Shown here: positions 10,647 through 19,707 of the stretch, piece by piece
How positions within the stretch are numbered: the stretch's first letter is position 1
Layout: the number at the start of each line of letters is the position of its first letter
Assembly (NCBI RefSeq): GCF_004358695.1
Contig: NZ_SNAA01000016.1
Span: 18,582-82,581, forward strand
DNA length: 64,000 nt
Reading direction: 5' to 3'
Source: Palleronia sediminis
GTDB taxonomy: Bacteria; Pseudomonadota; Alphaproteobacteria; Rhodobacterales; Rhodobacteraceae
Notes under the pieces: model-generated
The model's input: the letters and a program-made list of their open reading frames with translations, nothing else
Told to the model about the DNA's origin: nothing
The model's database searches: none
Position numbers and translations under genes: made by a program

Positions 10647-12121
10647 GCTGTCGGTCTTTCCTGCTGCGGGGGCGATAAGCCCATCAGTTCGGAGGCGAGC
10701 CGTGCCTCGTGATGGCGGAGCGTGATGCGGGCCGAGGCGCCATAGGCGCGTGGATCCTCGGCCAGTTCGGGAAACAGGGCGTGGATCTCGGCGCGGGCCT
10801 CGCGGGCGAGGCTGCCCATGCCGATCCGGCCGGGGTGAAAGCTCTCGCTCGGGGCGCCTTCGGCAAAGACGATCTGGTGGTCGTCGAAGAGCATGTGGTG
10901 ATATTCGACCTCGCCGCCCGGATCGACGGTGATCGTACGGCCATTGACCAGCATCCGGGCGGGAACCAGTACTTCGGCCTCGTCGAAATACAGGCCGAGC
11001 TGGCGATGGGCGAGCAGTATCCGGTGCTGCGGCGACACCCGCAGGGCGCGCGTATTGCCGATGGCGCCCTGCGCAAAGCGGATGGGGGCAAGATGACCGT
11101 CTGCCGGCACGCGGGTCCGGCCGATCCACCGGATCGACTGGAACCCCGCGTCGCGGGTCAGCACCCGGTCGCCCGTGCGCAGATCCTCGATCGCGACCGC
11201 GCCCTCGGCCGTCGTGATTCGCGTGCCCGAGGCGAAACAGACGATATTGATCCGGTCGAAATTCTCGATCTTGGTGTTCTGCCATGTGACGGTGGATTTC
11301 GACGCCTCGTCCCATCCGGCCCCGTTCTGGGTATATCCCTGCGCCTGTAGCGCGGCGATGAGATCGGCACGTTCGGCCGGGCTGCTCGTGGCGATGGTCA
11401 GCTCGTCGTAATCGCTGCCCGACCCGGCCATGATCCTGTTGGCCATCGACGGGTCGATCCCGCCCAGCCGAACCGTGTCGTCGCCCCTGCCTGCGTCGAG
11501 TTCAAAGGCCCGCGCCCCATTTGCGGCATCGCCCAGCCAAATCGTGTCCGCGCCTTCTCCCGTCATCAGCTTGCGCGCGTGGAAATCGTAGCCGTCGCCG
11601 ATGACGATCGTGTCGCGCCCGTCCCCCGCGTTCAGATCGCCCCAGAAATCGGCGTTCTTTCCGACGGTCAGCACGTCGTCCCCGCGCCCCAGTGTGATCC
11701 CGTCCAGCTCGGACTGGTGGCCGAAGGTCAGTGCATCGTCGTTCTCGCTCCCCCGGATCTCGCCCGCGACCACGCTGCCGGCCGCGCCGTTCACGGTAAG
11801 GGAATGGGCTTTTCCGGCCTGGATCGTGGCAAGCGTGACGTTGTTCTCGATGGCGACATCGGCCGCGATATTCGGCCCGATGACCATTCCGAAGACATGC
11901 GGGTTCGCGCCGTCGAACTCGACCGAGACCGAGATGGGCGCCCCCGCGCTTGTCCCGAGTTGGATTTCCTGGTCGGCCGTCGGGGCGATGACGACGCTGT
12001 CGCCGTCGGAAAGATCGACCGCCTGAAGCTTGTCGGCCTCGACCCGGAACAGGCCGGGGCCGTCCACGACGATATCGTCGGGGTCGAGCTCGCCTTTTCC
12101 GACAACCGTGTATTGCGCCAT
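10643..12121 (-). CDS. Hint-domain protein, module B
   Basis: A 492-aa protein ending in a Hint domain that begins at Cys295 (CFASGTRITTAEG, then IEDLRTGDRVLTRDAGFQSI) and clearly related to that of module A. The N-terminal 290 residues differ. They contain only scattered GD-rich, beta-roll-like segments (LGRGDDVLTVG, AGDGRDTIVIG, AGRGDDTVRLG, about 120-240) rather than tandem RTX repeats. There is no Sec signal, so type I export is possible. A GAGGGG site lies before the ATG. The stop overlaps the next kinase start. Confidence 0.8.
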   Translation of the reverse strand: MAQYTVVGKGELDPDDIVVDGPGLFRVEADKLQAVDLSDGDSVVIAPTADQEIQLGTSAGAPISVSVEFDGANPHVFGMVIGPNIAADVAIENNVTLATIQAGKAHSLTVNGAAGSVVAGEIRGSENDDALTFGHQSELDGITLGRGDDVLTVGKNADFWGDLNAGDGRDTIVIGDGYDFHARKLMTGEGADTIWLGDAANGARAFELDAGRGDDTVRLGGIDPSMANRIMAGSGSDYDELTIATSSPAERADLIAALQAQGYTQNGAGWDEASKSTVTWQNTKIENFDRINIVCFASGTRITTAEGAVAIEDLRTGDRVLTRDAGFQSIRWIGRTRVPADGHLAPIRFAQGAIGNTRALRVSPQHRILLAHRQLGLYFDEAEVLVPARMLVNGRTITVDPGGEVEYHHMLFDDHQIVFAEGAPSESFHPGRIGMGSLAREARAEIHALFPELAEDPRAYGASARITLRHHEARLASELMGLSPPQQERPTA

Positions 12122-12270
12122 GGCCCAGTCCCCTCGGTCCGGCCGCCCGTGATCGGGCGACCCCACGCCCCGAGGTCATGCATTGCGCGTCGAACGTCGT
12201 GCGAAACCATCGGGTTGTGGAGGAGAGTTTTGCCCCGGCAATGCGGACAATCCGCGACGCGAATGTGGCG

Positions 12271-12284
12271 ATTTACGCCCAACT
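12271..12284. promoter_or_regulatory. Element shared with module A promoter
   Basis: ATTTACGCCCAACT, about 150 bases upstream of the module B Hint start, matches 12 of 14 bases of ATTTACGCACAATT in the module A promoter region. The palindromic arms are less well kept here. Possible common operator, weak on its own. Confidence 0.25.
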
Positions 12285-12357
12285 CGCCGTCATTCGACGC
12301 AATCGGGGGCATCCGTTGCGTGATCGTGGTTAATCGACGGGTGGCGCGCGAGGGCGC

Positions 12358-12771
12358 TCAGGCCTCGGCCTTTTCGGCCGTCGCGCGGATCCGCTCGACC
12401 ATGGCGCGCAGCCCGTTGGAGCGTTGCGAGGACAGATGCTCGTCCAGACCCAGCCGCCGCAATTCGGCCGGGGCGTCGACCGCGCGCACCTCGTCCAGCG
12501 GCAGCCCGGCATAGAGCGCATGCAGCACCGCGATCAGACCCTTGACGATCATCGCGTCGCTGTCGCCGCGGAAATCGAAGCGGCCATGCTCGAGCGTGGG
12601 CACCAGCCAGACCTGGCTCGCGCAGCCCTCGACCTTGGTCGCGGGCACCTTGAGCGAGGCGTCGAGCGGTTCGAGCGCGCGGCCCATCTCGATCACGTGG
12701 CGATAGCGGTCTTCCCATTCGTCCAGGAACTCGAAGGTTTCGGCGATTTCCTCGAAGGCGGGGGTGGCCAT
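12358..12771 (-). CDS. sufE: SufE family cysteine desulfuration protein
   Basis: A 137-aa protein matching SufE in length and sequence (FEEIAETFEFLDEWEDRYRH at the N-terminus). The sulfur-accepting cysteine is in VEGCASQVWL (about Cys47). SufE takes persulfide sulfur from SufS for iron-sulfur cluster assembly. It stands alone here, with no other suf genes nearby. Confidence 0.9.
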   Translation of the reverse strand: MATPAFEEIAETFEFLDEWEDRYRHVIEMGRALEPLDASLKVPATKVEGCASQVWLVPTLEHGRFDFRGDSDAMIVKGLIAVLHALYAGLPLDEVRAVDAPAELRRLGLDEHLSSQRSNGLRAMVERIRATAEKAEA

Positions 12772-12905
12772 GGGTCGGTCTCCGTCGGTCTGGGCGTGAC
12801 CCCGAGGTAAGCGCAGCACCCCCCGAGGGCAAGCGGCCCGCGCCGCGCTTTCCAACGCCGCCCTGCCCTGCTAATCCGGGCGGGAACAGACGGTCGGAGG
12901 GGAAT

Positions 12906-13349
12906 ATGGGCCGATATCTCGTGGCGACGGCCATCGTGCTGAGCCTTGCTGGCTGCGCCTCGCGGCTCAATCCGCTCAACTGGTTCGGCGGTGCCGAGGC
13001 CCGGCCCGCGGTGGCGGGCGCCCGCGCGGTCGAGACCGATCAGCGGCCCCTGATGCCGACCGTTACCGATCTGCGTGTCACCGCCAACCCCTATGGCGCC
13101 GTCATCCAGGCCACCGGCATTCCGCCGGTTCAGGGCTATTGGGACGGCGAGCTGGTGCGCGTCGCCTCGGCCGAGGCGGGCGTCGCGGTCTTTGCCTTTC
13201 GCGCCGTCCCGCCCCTGAGGGCCACGGGCGTCGCGACCCCGCGCTCGCGCGAGATCACGGTCGGGGCGGAGCTGTCGAACCGCGAACTCGACGGCATCCG
13301 CGAGATCCGGGTATCGGGGGCCTCGGGGGCGCTGTCGGTCCGGCGCTGA
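12906..13349 (+). CDS. Predicted lipoprotein of unknown function
   Basis: A 147-aa protein with a clear lipoprotein signal: a short basic N-terminus, a hydrophobic stretch (VATAIVLSLAGC) and a lipobox LAGC with Cys near residue 17. The mature part is soluble and beta-rich with no recognised motif. A GGAGGGG ribosome-binding site sits just upstream. It converges with rnd, the ends being 6 bp apart. Confidence 0.75.
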   Translation: MGRYLVATAIVLSLAGCASRLNPLNWFGGAEARPAVAGARAVETDQRPLMPTVTDLRVTANPYGAVIQATGIPPVQGYWDGELVRVASAEAGVAVFAFRAVPPLRATGVATPRSREITVGAELSNRELDGIREIRVSGASGALSVRR

Positions 13350-13355
13350 GCGCCG

Positions 13356-14546
13356 TCAGGTCAGGTCGAACACCACGACATCCCCGCCCCGCGCGGCCAG
13401 CCCGATCTCGCCATCGAGAAGCCGTGCGGCATCGCGGCCGAACACCTCGGCGCGCCAGCCCTGCATCGCCGCCACGTCGCGCTTGCCCGCGGCGATGAAA
13501 TCCAGGTCCGACGAGGTCGCGATGAGCTTTTGCGCCACGCCGGCCATTTCGGCCTTGGCCTTGAGCAGGACGCGCAGCAGGTCGGCCTGCGCGGGGTTCA
13601 CGTTCAGGTTCTCGCGGCTGCGGTCGGGCTGCGGCGCGTTCCTGGCATCGGTGGCCAGGCCACGCTCCACCGCGCGCAGGATGCCGGCCGCGATCTCGCC
13701 GCGGCGCGCATCGCGCCCGAGCAGGCGCGCGCGGCCCAGATCCTTGTCGTTGCGCGGCTTGGACGAGGCCAGTTCGATCAACGCATCGTCCTTGAAGACG
13801 CGGTTGCGCGGGACGTTGCGTTTTTGCGCGTATTCCTCGCGGAAGGCGGCGAGTTCGCGCACCAGCGCCAGGAATTTCGGCGAATGGGTGCGCGTCTTTA
13901 TGCGCAGCCAGGCATCGGCGGGTTCCGTGCGGTAGGTCGCGGGATCGGTGAGAATGCCGATTTCCTCTTCGACCCAGGCGGTACGGTTGGTTTCCTCGAG
14001 TCGCGCGGCGAGATCCTCGTAGATGATGCGCAGATGGGTCACATCGGCCAGCGCATAGACCTTTTGCGCGTCGGTCAGCGGCCGGCGCGACCAATCCGTG
14101 AAACGCGAACTCTTGTCGACGGTCTGGTGCGCGATCTTGCGCGCGAGCGTTTCATAGCCCGCCTGCTCGCCATAGCCGCAGACCATCGCCGCGACCTGCG
14201 TATCGAAAAGCGGCCTCGGGATCACGTCGCCGTCATGCAGGAAGATCTCGAGATCCTGCCGCGCCGCGTGGAACACCTTGACCACGCTTTCGTCGCGAAA
14301 CAGCTCGTAGAGCGGGGCCAGCGACAGGCCATCTGCCAGCGGATCGACCAGCACCGCCTCGCCCCCGCCGGGGCCCGGAATCGCCAGCTGCACGAGGCAG
14401 AGCTGCGCGTAATAGGTCCGTTCGCGCAGGAACTCGGTATCGACGGTGACATAGGGATGCGCGCGGGCGCGGGCGCAGAACGCGGCAAGGGCATCGGTGT
14501 CGGTCAGGGTGACGATGGGGGCTGTATCGGGCAATGGGGCACTCAT
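13356..14546 (-). CDS. rnd: Ribonuclease D
   Basis: A 396-aa 3'-5' exoribonuclease of the DEDD family. The exonuclease motifs are visible: TVDTEFLRE (Exo I), HAARQDLEIF (Exo II) and YALADVTHL (Exo III, with Tyr and Asp). An HRDC-like helical region follows (KFLALVRELAAFREEYAQ onward). Length and architecture fit RNase D, which trims tRNA 3' ends. A canonical ATG at 14546 gives MSAPLPDTAP. Confidence 0.93.
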   Translation of the reverse strand: MSAPLPDTAPIVTLTDTDALAAFCARARAHPYVTVDTEFLRERTYYAQLCLVQLAIPGPGGGEAVLVDPLADGLSLAPLYELFRDESVVKVFHAARQDLEIFLHDGDVIPRPLFDTQVAAMVCGYGEQAGYETLARKIAHQTVDKSSRFTDWSRRPLTDAQKVYALADVTHLRIIYEDLAARLEETNRTAWVEEEIGILTDPATYRTEPADAWLRIKTRTHSPKFLALVRELAAFREEYAQKRNVPRNRVFKDDALIELASSKPRNDKDLGRARLLGRDARRGEIAAGILRAVERGLATDARNAPQPDRSRENLNVNPAQADLLRVLLKAKAEMAGVAQKLIATSSDLDFIAAGKRDVAAMQGWRAEVFGRDAARLLDGEIGLAARGGDVVVFDLT

Positions 14547-14583
14547 GCTGGCGGAATATGCGAGGCGTCGGGAATATGGAAGA

Positions 14584-15165
14584 TCAGGCGGCGTCGCGAA
14601 GGCTCTCGGCCACCCCTCGCAGAACCTGCGGGTATAAATCGTGCTCGGCCGCCCGGACCCGCGCGGCGAGGGTCTGCGCCGTGTCGTCCGGCGCGATGGG
14701 CACGGCCATCCGGCCCAGCACCGGCCCCGCGTCGAGATCGGGCACGACCTCGTGGACCGTGCAGCCGGCCTCGGTGTCGCCCGCCGCGATGGCCCGCGCA
14801 TGGGTGTCGAGCCCGCGGTATTTCGGCAGGAGCGACGGGTGGATGTTGAGCATCCGCCCCTCAAATCGCGAAACGAAGCCGGGGGTGAGGATACGCATGA
14901 ACCCGGCCAGGCAGATCAGGTCTGGCGACGCGGCCTCGAGATGGCGCAGCATCTCGGCCTCGAACCCCGCGCGGTCGCCGCCAAAGAGCCGGTGATCGAC
15001 GCAGGCCGTGGGGATGCCCATGTCGCGCGCGCGGTCCAGCCCCGCCGCATCGGGCCGGTTCGACAGCACCAGCACCGGGCGCGCGGGATGATCGCCCGTC
15101 ATGCTTTCGGCCAGCGCGACCATGTTCGAGCCGGCGCCCGAGATCAGGATCGCGACCCCGATCAC
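14584..15165 (-). CDS. purN: Phosphoribosylglycinamide formyltransferase 1
   Basis: A 193-aa enzyme of purine synthesis (GAR to FGAR using 10-formyl-THF). Seen are the N-terminal SGAGSNM motif, LAGFMRIL, and the catalytic region [10 protein letters not shown] followed by [15 protein letters not shown]. It starts with GTG in a 4-bp overlap with the purM stop, so the two are co-translated. Confidence 0.95.
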   Translation of the reverse strand: MIGVAILISGAGSNMVALAESMTGDHPARPVLVLSNRPDAAGLDRARDMGIPTACVDHRLFGGDRAGFEAEMLRHLEAASPDLICLAGFMRILTPGFVSRFEGRMLNIHPSLLPKYRGLDTHARAIAAGDTEAGCTVHEVVPDLDAGPVLGRMAVPIAPDDTAQTLAARVRAAEHDLYPQVLRGVAESLRDAA

Positions 15166-16220
15166 AGCAGCGTTCCGGCATAGCGGATGCCCGCCCCTTG
15201 CGTCACGCGCCCGATGCGGCAGGGCGAGAGGTCATGCGCGGCCCAAAGCGCCTCGGCCTCGTCGGCGCGGGACGCGGGCACGGCGGCGATCATGCCGATG
15301 CCGCAGTTGAACACCTTGAGCATTTCGGACGGCGCCACGTCGCCCGCCTCGGCCAGCCATCGGAACACGGCAGGCAGATCCCAGGCGTCGAGGTCGATCT
15401 CGGCCCCTAGGCCATCGGGCAGGACGCGCGGCAGGTTCTCGGTCAGACCGCCGCCGGTGATATGGGCCAGCGCATGGACGAGGCCGGGCTTGGCGATCGC
15501 CTCGAGCACGGGCCGCACGTAAAGCCGCGTGGGCACCAGCAGCGCCGCGCCCAAGGGCCCTTCGGCAAAGGGCGCGGGGTCGTCCCATCCAAGACCCGCC
15601 CGCTCGACCACGCGCCGCACCAGCGACAGCCCGTTGGAATGGACCCCCGACGAGCCGAGCCCGATCAGCACGTCGCCCTCGGCCACGTCGCGCGGCAGGT
15701 CGGCGCCGCGCTCCATCGCGCCCACGGCAAAGCCCGCGAGGTCGAAATCGCCCGCGCGATACATGCCGGGCATCTCGGCCGTCTCGCCGCCCACCAGCGC
15801 GCAGCCCGCCTCGACGCAGCCGCGCGCGATGCCCTCGACCACCCGCGCGGCGGTCTCGGTATCGAGCGTGCCCGTCGCGAAATAGTCGAGAAAGAACAGC
15901 GGCTCGGCCCCCTGGCAGACGAGGTCGTTCACGCACATCGCCACGAGATCCACCCCGACCCCGTCGACATGGCCGGTGTCGATGGCCACGCGCAGCTTGG
16001 TGCCGACACCGTCGGTCGCGGCCACGAGGATCGGGTCGGCATAGCCCGCGGCGCGCGGATCGAACAGCGCGCCGAACCCGCCGAGTCCCGCCATGGTGCC
16101 GGGGCGTTCGGTGGCGCGTGCCGCGGGTTTGATCCGGTCGACCAGCGCGTTGCCCGCGTCGATATCGACACCGGCCTCGGCATAGGTCAGGCCGTGTCCC
16201 GTGCGCTTGGTCTCGCTCAT
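15162..16220 (-). CDS. purM: Phosphoribosylformylglycinamidine cyclo-ligase
   Basis: A 352-aa AIR synthetase. Typical stretches are [29 protein letters not shown] (ATP/substrate loop), [19 protein letters not shown] and [11 protein letters not shown]. It catalyses the fifth step of purine synthesis, two steps after PurN, with which it forms an operon. A purine-rich RBS (AAAGGG) lies 8-13 bases before the ATG. Confidence 0.96.
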   Translation of the reverse strand: MSETKRTGHGLTYAEAGVDIDAGNALVDRIKPAARATERPGTMAGLGGFGALFDPRAAGYADPILVAATDGVGTKLRVAIDTGHVDGVGVDLVAMCVNDLVCQGAEPLFFLDYFATGTLDTETAARVVEGIARGCVEAGCALVGGETAEMPGMYRAGDFDLAGFAVGAMERGADLPRDVAEGDVLIGLGSSGVHSNGLSLVRRVVERAGLGWDDPAPFAEGPLGAALLVPTRLYVRPVLEAIAKPGLVHALAHITGGGLTENLPRVLPDGLGAEIDLDAWDLPAVFRWLAEAGDVAPSEMLKVFNCGIGMIAAVPASRADEAEALWAAHDLSPCRIGRVTQGAGIRYAGTLL

Positions 16221-16347
16221 GTCCGGGGGCCCTTTCGACGGTTTGCGCGGGGTTATCCAAACCCGCGCGCCGTTGCAACGCCCGCGTCGCACCATGGCGG
16301 CGCGCTTGACCGTGGCGGCGGGGCGCTCTAGGCCCGTGGCTCAGGTG

Positions 16348-16423
16348 GGGCCTGTAGCTCAACGGTTAGAGCAGAGCGCTCATAACGCTTTGGTTGGGGG
16401 TTCGAATCCCTCCGGGCCTACCA
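16348..16423 (+). tRNA. tRNA with CAU anticodon (Met or lysidine-type Ile2)
   Basis: A 76-base cloverleaf including an encoded CCA. Acceptor GGGCCTG pairs with CGGGCCT (two wobbles). The D-arm is TAGCTC...GAGC, the anticodon loop is CTCATAA (CAT), and the T-arm is GGGGG-TTCGAAT-CCCTC. CAU may be elongator Met or Ile2, where lysidine modification changes the reading; sequence alone does not settle it. The GGTTAGAGCA/TTGGT pattern is compatible with both. Confidence 0.93.
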
Positions 16424-16440
16424 GACCGAGCCCCGCCCGG

Positions 16441-17337
16441 TCAGGCGTTCCAGACGACCCGCCCGAGCATCCCGGTATCGTATCCGCCCGAGGCCGCTGC
16501 GCGCGCGGCGAACCGCTCCGTGGCGCAAAACGCTAGCAGGGCCTGCATCGGCGGCTCGAAATACCCGCGGCGATCGACCAGCAGATCGAAGCGTTCCTCG
16601 ACCAGCGGCCGGAACTCGAGCCCGAAGGATCGCGCCACCGCCTCGAGCCCGAAGGCGATATCGGCCTCGCCACGGCGCACGGCCTCGACGGCCTCGTCCT
16701 CGGTGCGGGCCTCGTCGGCGAGGATGAGCGCGCCGAGGTCCAGCTCCTCGGCCGCCGCGAGTTCGCGAAAGAGCGTCTCGGTGCCCGATTCCGGCTGGCG
16801 CGGGACGACGCGTCGCCCGGCGAGATCGGGCAGCCCCTCGGGCGCGCGGTCGCCGGGCCGGAACACCAGCCCGCGCCGCCGCGCGGCAAAGGCGATCAGC
16901 ACGGCATCCAGACCCGAGGCGACCCGCTCGGCCGCGTCGACGTTCCAGCGGTCCGAGCTCGCATCACGGACATGCAGCCCCGCCATCACGCCCTCGCCGC
17001 GGGCGAAGCGGTCGAGCCCGTCGAGCGAGCCGTCGTAATAGGTAGCGAGCCCGCAGCGCGACTGCCTGATCGCCCAGTCGAGCAGCGGATCGTGGCTGCC
17101 CAGCGCGATCGCGGGGCGCGGCGCGGACTGCTCGGGCGCGGCCCCGCCGCCGGTCTGCGACCGGGCGATCCAGTCGCGAATCCCGTCCGCGGGAAACAGG
17201 AGCTTGCCGGTCGCGCGCGCGCAGGGCACCTCGCCCGAGGCGGCGAGGTCATAGACCTTGCGTTCCTTGAGGCGCAACAGCTCGGCCAGTTCCTTGACGG
17301 TGAGGTATTCGTGGTCGGGAAAGGCCGTATCCGTCAT
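16441..17337 (-). CDS. HTH regulator with a molybdate/tungstate-binding-like domain
   Basis: A 298-aa protein with two parts. Residues about 8-60 form an excisionase-type helix-turn-helix (EYLTVKELAELLRLKERKVY, then GKLLFP). The rest resembles the periplasmic-binding-protein-like domain of COG1910 (YYDGSLDGLDRFARGEGVMAGLH, VPRQPESGTETLFREL). Such fusions are predicted to sense oxyanions in the cytoplasm. It lies directly downstream of, and co-oriented with, the tungstate transporter genes, so it probably controls them. An alternative start six bases upstream (17343) is equally possible. Confidence 0.75.
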   Translation of the reverse strand: MTDTAFPDHEYLTVKELAELLRLKERKVYDLAASGEVPCARATGKLLFPADGIRDWIARSQTGGGAAPEQSAPRPAIALGSHDPLLDWAIRQSRCGLATYYDGSLDGLDRFARGEGVMAGLHVRDASSDRWNVDAAERVASGLDAVLIAFAARRRGLVFRPGDRAPEGLPDLAGRRVVPRQPESGTETLFRELAAAEELDLGALILADEARTEDEAVEAVRRGEADIAFGLEAVARSFGLEFRPLVEERFDLLVDRRGYFEPPMQALLAFCATERFAARAAASGGYDTGMLGRVVWNA

Positions 17338-17355
17338 GGTCATCCACTGGCAGCA

Positions 17356-17383
17356 CCGGGGCGGCGGCATCGCGCCGCCCCGG
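17356..17383 (-). terminator. Hairpin downstream of tupA
   Basis: CCGGGGCGGCG (17356-17366) pairs perfectly with CGCCGCCCCGG (17373-17383), an 11-bp stem with a 6-base loop. It lies between tupA and the regulator gene and has no T-tract. It may attenuate read-through or stabilise the upstream mRNA. Confidence 0.55.
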
Positions 17384-17391
17384 CAAGCCTA

Positions 17392-18210
17392 TCAATTCTC
17401 GGGCGCGTTGGGGAAGAAAAGCTGCTGCCCCGCGACCTCGAAGCCAGCGATGGCCGACTGCCCCTCTTCGGAGACGAGCCAATCGGCAAAGCTCTGCGCG
17501 GCCTCGGCATTGACCGAGGGGCATTTCTCGGGGCTGACCGGGATCACGCCGTACTGGTTGAACAGATCCTCGTCGCCCTCGACCTGGATCTCGTAATCCT
17601 GCTTGTTGTCGAAGCTGATCCAGGTGGCGCGGTCGGTCATGACATAGGCGCCCATGCCGATCCCCGCGTTGAGCGTCGCGCCCATGCCCGACCCGGTCTC
17701 GCGATACCAGTCGCCCGAGGCCGCGGTCGGATCGACGCCCGCATCCTCCCAAAGCGCCATCTCTTTCTTGTGGGTGCCGCTGTCATCCCCGCGCGAGGCG
17801 AAAAGCGCGCCCTGCTCGGCGATCTGCGACAGCGCGGGCTGCGCGTCCTGCATCCCCGCGACGCCGGCCGGGTCGTCGGCGGGCCCCACGATGACGAAGT
17901 CGTTGTACATCAGGTCCGTGCGTTCGGTGCCGAAGCCCGATTCGACGAATTTCTCTTCGGCGGCCTTGGCATGGACCAGCAGCACGTCGCCGTCGCAATT
18001 CTCGGCATTGGTGATGGCCTGCCCGGTGCCCACGGCCACGACGTTGACCTTGATGCCGGTCTCGTCCTCGAAGATCGGCAGGAGATAGTCGTAAAGGCCC
18101 GAATTGGCCGTCGAGGTCGTGGATTGCACGATGATCGACTGATCCTGCGCCAGCGCCCCGCCCGCCAGCAGCACCGCCATCGCGGTCGTCCCGAGTGTTC
18201 TTGCAAGCAT
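17392..18210 (-). CDS. tupA: Tungstate ABC transporter substrate-binding protein
   Basis: A 272-aa periplasmic protein with a Sec signal (MLARTLGTTAMAVLLAGGALA). The mature protein opens with the TupA-type motif QSTTSTANSGLYDYLLP, followed by the oxyanion loops FASRGDDSGTHKKE and WYRETGSGMGATLN. These match tungstate-specific TupA better than ModA. It is the third transporter gene after the permease and ATPase genes. Confidence 0.9.
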   Translation of the reverse strand: MLARTLGTTAMAVLLAGGALAQDQSIIVQSTTSTANSGLYDYLLPIFEDETGIKVNVVAVGTGQAITNAENCDGDVLLVHAKAAEEKFVESGFGTERTDLMYNDFVIVGPADDPAGVAGMQDAQPALSQIAEQGALFASRGDDSGTHKKEMALWEDAGVDPTAASGDWYRETGSGMGATLNAGIGMGAYVMTDRATWISFDNKQDYEIQVEGDEDLFNQYGVIPVSPEKCPSVNAEAAQSFADWLVSEEGQSAIAGFEVAGQQLFFPNAPEN

Positions 18211-18237
18211 GGAAATATCTCCGTTTCCGTTGGGTGG

Positions 18238-18993
18238 TCAGACGACGATCTTGCCGCCGAGGTAATCCCGCGCCGCCGCGCAGCGGGGTCGGGGAAAGAA
18301 ATCCGGGGCGGGGCTGTGCTCGGCCACGCGGCCGCGGTGCAGGAACACCACGTCGTCGGCCATGCGCCGGGCCTGCCCCATGTCATGGGTGACGAAGACG
18401 ATGCGCACGCCGCGCGCCCGCGCGTCCGACACGATACGCTCGATGGCCAGCACCGAGGCCGGGTCGAGGCTGGCGGTCGGCTCGTCGAGAAACAGCACCT
18501 CGGGGTCGGTGGCCAGCGCACGGGCCAGCGCGAGGCGCTGCGCCTCGCCCCCAGACAGGAGCCGCGCAGGCTGCGCGGCCTTGTGCGCGAGCCCGACGTG
18601 ATCGAGCAGCGCCGCGCGCCGCCCCGCATCCTTGCCGCGCGCCTTGAGCACGAAATCGAGGTTCGCCGCGACCGACCGGCGCAGCAGCACGGGTTTCTGG
18701 AACACCAGCGCCTGCCGCCGCGTGACCTCGCGCGGGGCATGGCCGCCCCAGTCGATGCGGCCCGCGCTAGGCTCGATCAACCCGTGGAGAAGCTTGAGAA
18801 GCAGGCTCTTGCCCGACCCGTTCGGGCCCATGACCATGGTGCATCCTATGGCGCCAAGATCCAGCGCGAGCCCGTCGAGGACCGTCGTCTCGCCGAAACG
18901 CAGTACCAGATCGCGCACCGTCAGCGGCAGCATCGGCGCCTCGGAGGACCGGCGCGCCGCACCCGCGGCGGGGAGGCTCAGCGCGTCAGACAT
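18238..18993 (-). CDS. tupC: Tungstate ABC transporter ATP-binding protein
   Basis: A 251-aa ABC ATPase. Walker A is GPNGSGKS, the signature LLSGGEAQRLALARAL, Walker [13 protein letters not shown] and the switch His is in VTHDMGQAR. A Ser/Ala-rich N-terminal tail of about 20 residues precedes the ATPase fold. It overlaps the end of the permease gene by 8 bp. Confidence 0.88.
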   Translation of the reverse strand: MSDALSLPAAGAARRSSEAPMLPLTVRDLVLRFGETTVLDGLALDLGAIGCTMVMGPNGSGKSLLLKLLHGLIEPSAGRIDWGGHAPREVTRRQALVFQKPVLLRRSVAANLDFVLKARGKDAGRRAALLDHVGLAHKAAQPARLLSGGEAQRLALARALATDPEVLFLDEPTASLDPASVLAIERIVSDARARGVRIVFVTHDMGQARRMADDVVFLHRGRVAEHSPAPDFFPRPRCAAARDYLGGKIVV

Positions 18994-19693
18994 AGGCGTG
19001 CCGCGCGGCCGTGATGCGAACCGATTGCACCGCCGCATTCACCCCCAGCGCGATCACCAGCAGCACGATCCCCAGCGCCAGCGCCAACGCCAGATCGCCC
19101 TTTGACGTCTCGAGCGCGATGGCCGTCGTCATCACGCGGGTCAGGTGGTCGATATTGCCGCCGACGATGATGACCGCCCCCACCTCGGCCACGGCGCGGC
19201 CGAACCCGGCCAGCCCGACGGTCAGAAGCGAATAGCGCGCGTCCCACAAAAGCGCCCGGATCGTCTGGAGCCGCGTGAGGCAGAGCGAACGGAACTGCTC
19301 GGCATATTCGGTGTGCAGATCCTCGAGCACCTGCCGCGACAGCGCCGCGACGATGGGCGCGATCAGGATCGTCTGGGCGACGATCATCGCCGTGGGCGTA
19401 TAGAGAAGGCCCAGAAAACCCAGCGGGCCGGATCGCGACAGGTGCAGATAGACCAGCAGCCCCACCACCACCGGGGGCAGCCCCATGAGCGCGTTCATCA
19501 CGATCAGCACGACATCGCGCCCCCGGAACCGCCCGATGGCCACCAGCGCCCCGATGGGCAGGCCGACGAGGCAGGCGATGACGGTCGCCGACAGGCTGAC
19601 GCGCAGCGACAGCAGCACGATCTCGAGCAGGTCTGCATCGCCCGACAGCACCAGCGCCACCGCAAGCCCAAGGGCATCCCCTATATCGTGCAC
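18986..19693 (-). CDS. tupB: Tungstate ABC transporter permease
   Basis: A 235-aa permease of the Tup/Mod type with about five hydrophobic segments. The EAA-like loop is near residue 140 (EQFRSLCLTRLQTIRALLWD), followed by GFGRAVAEVGAVIIVGGNID. It starts with GTG, preceded by AAAGGGGGG. It is first in the leftward tup operon and divergent from the TrmO-like gene. Confidence 0.87.
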   Translation of the reverse strand: MHDIGDALGLAVALVLSGDADLLEIVLLSLRVSLSATVIACLVGLPIGALVAIGRFRGRDVVLIVMNALMGLPPVVVGLLVYLHLSRSGPLGFLGLLYTPTAMIVAQTILIAPIVAALSRQVLEDLHTEYAEQFRSLCLTRLQTIRALLWDARYSLLTVGLAGFGRAVAEVGAVIIVGGNIDHLTRVMTTAIALETSKGDLALALALGIVLLVIALGVNAAVQSVRITAARHAYV

Positions 19694-19707
19694 GCGCCCC
19701 CCTTTGG

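Noticed and set aside
16348-16441. The CAU tRNA as an integration site for the Mo/W block
   Set aside because: No integrase gene and no second copy of the tRNA 3' end were seen near 25.4 kb or elsewhere in the window.
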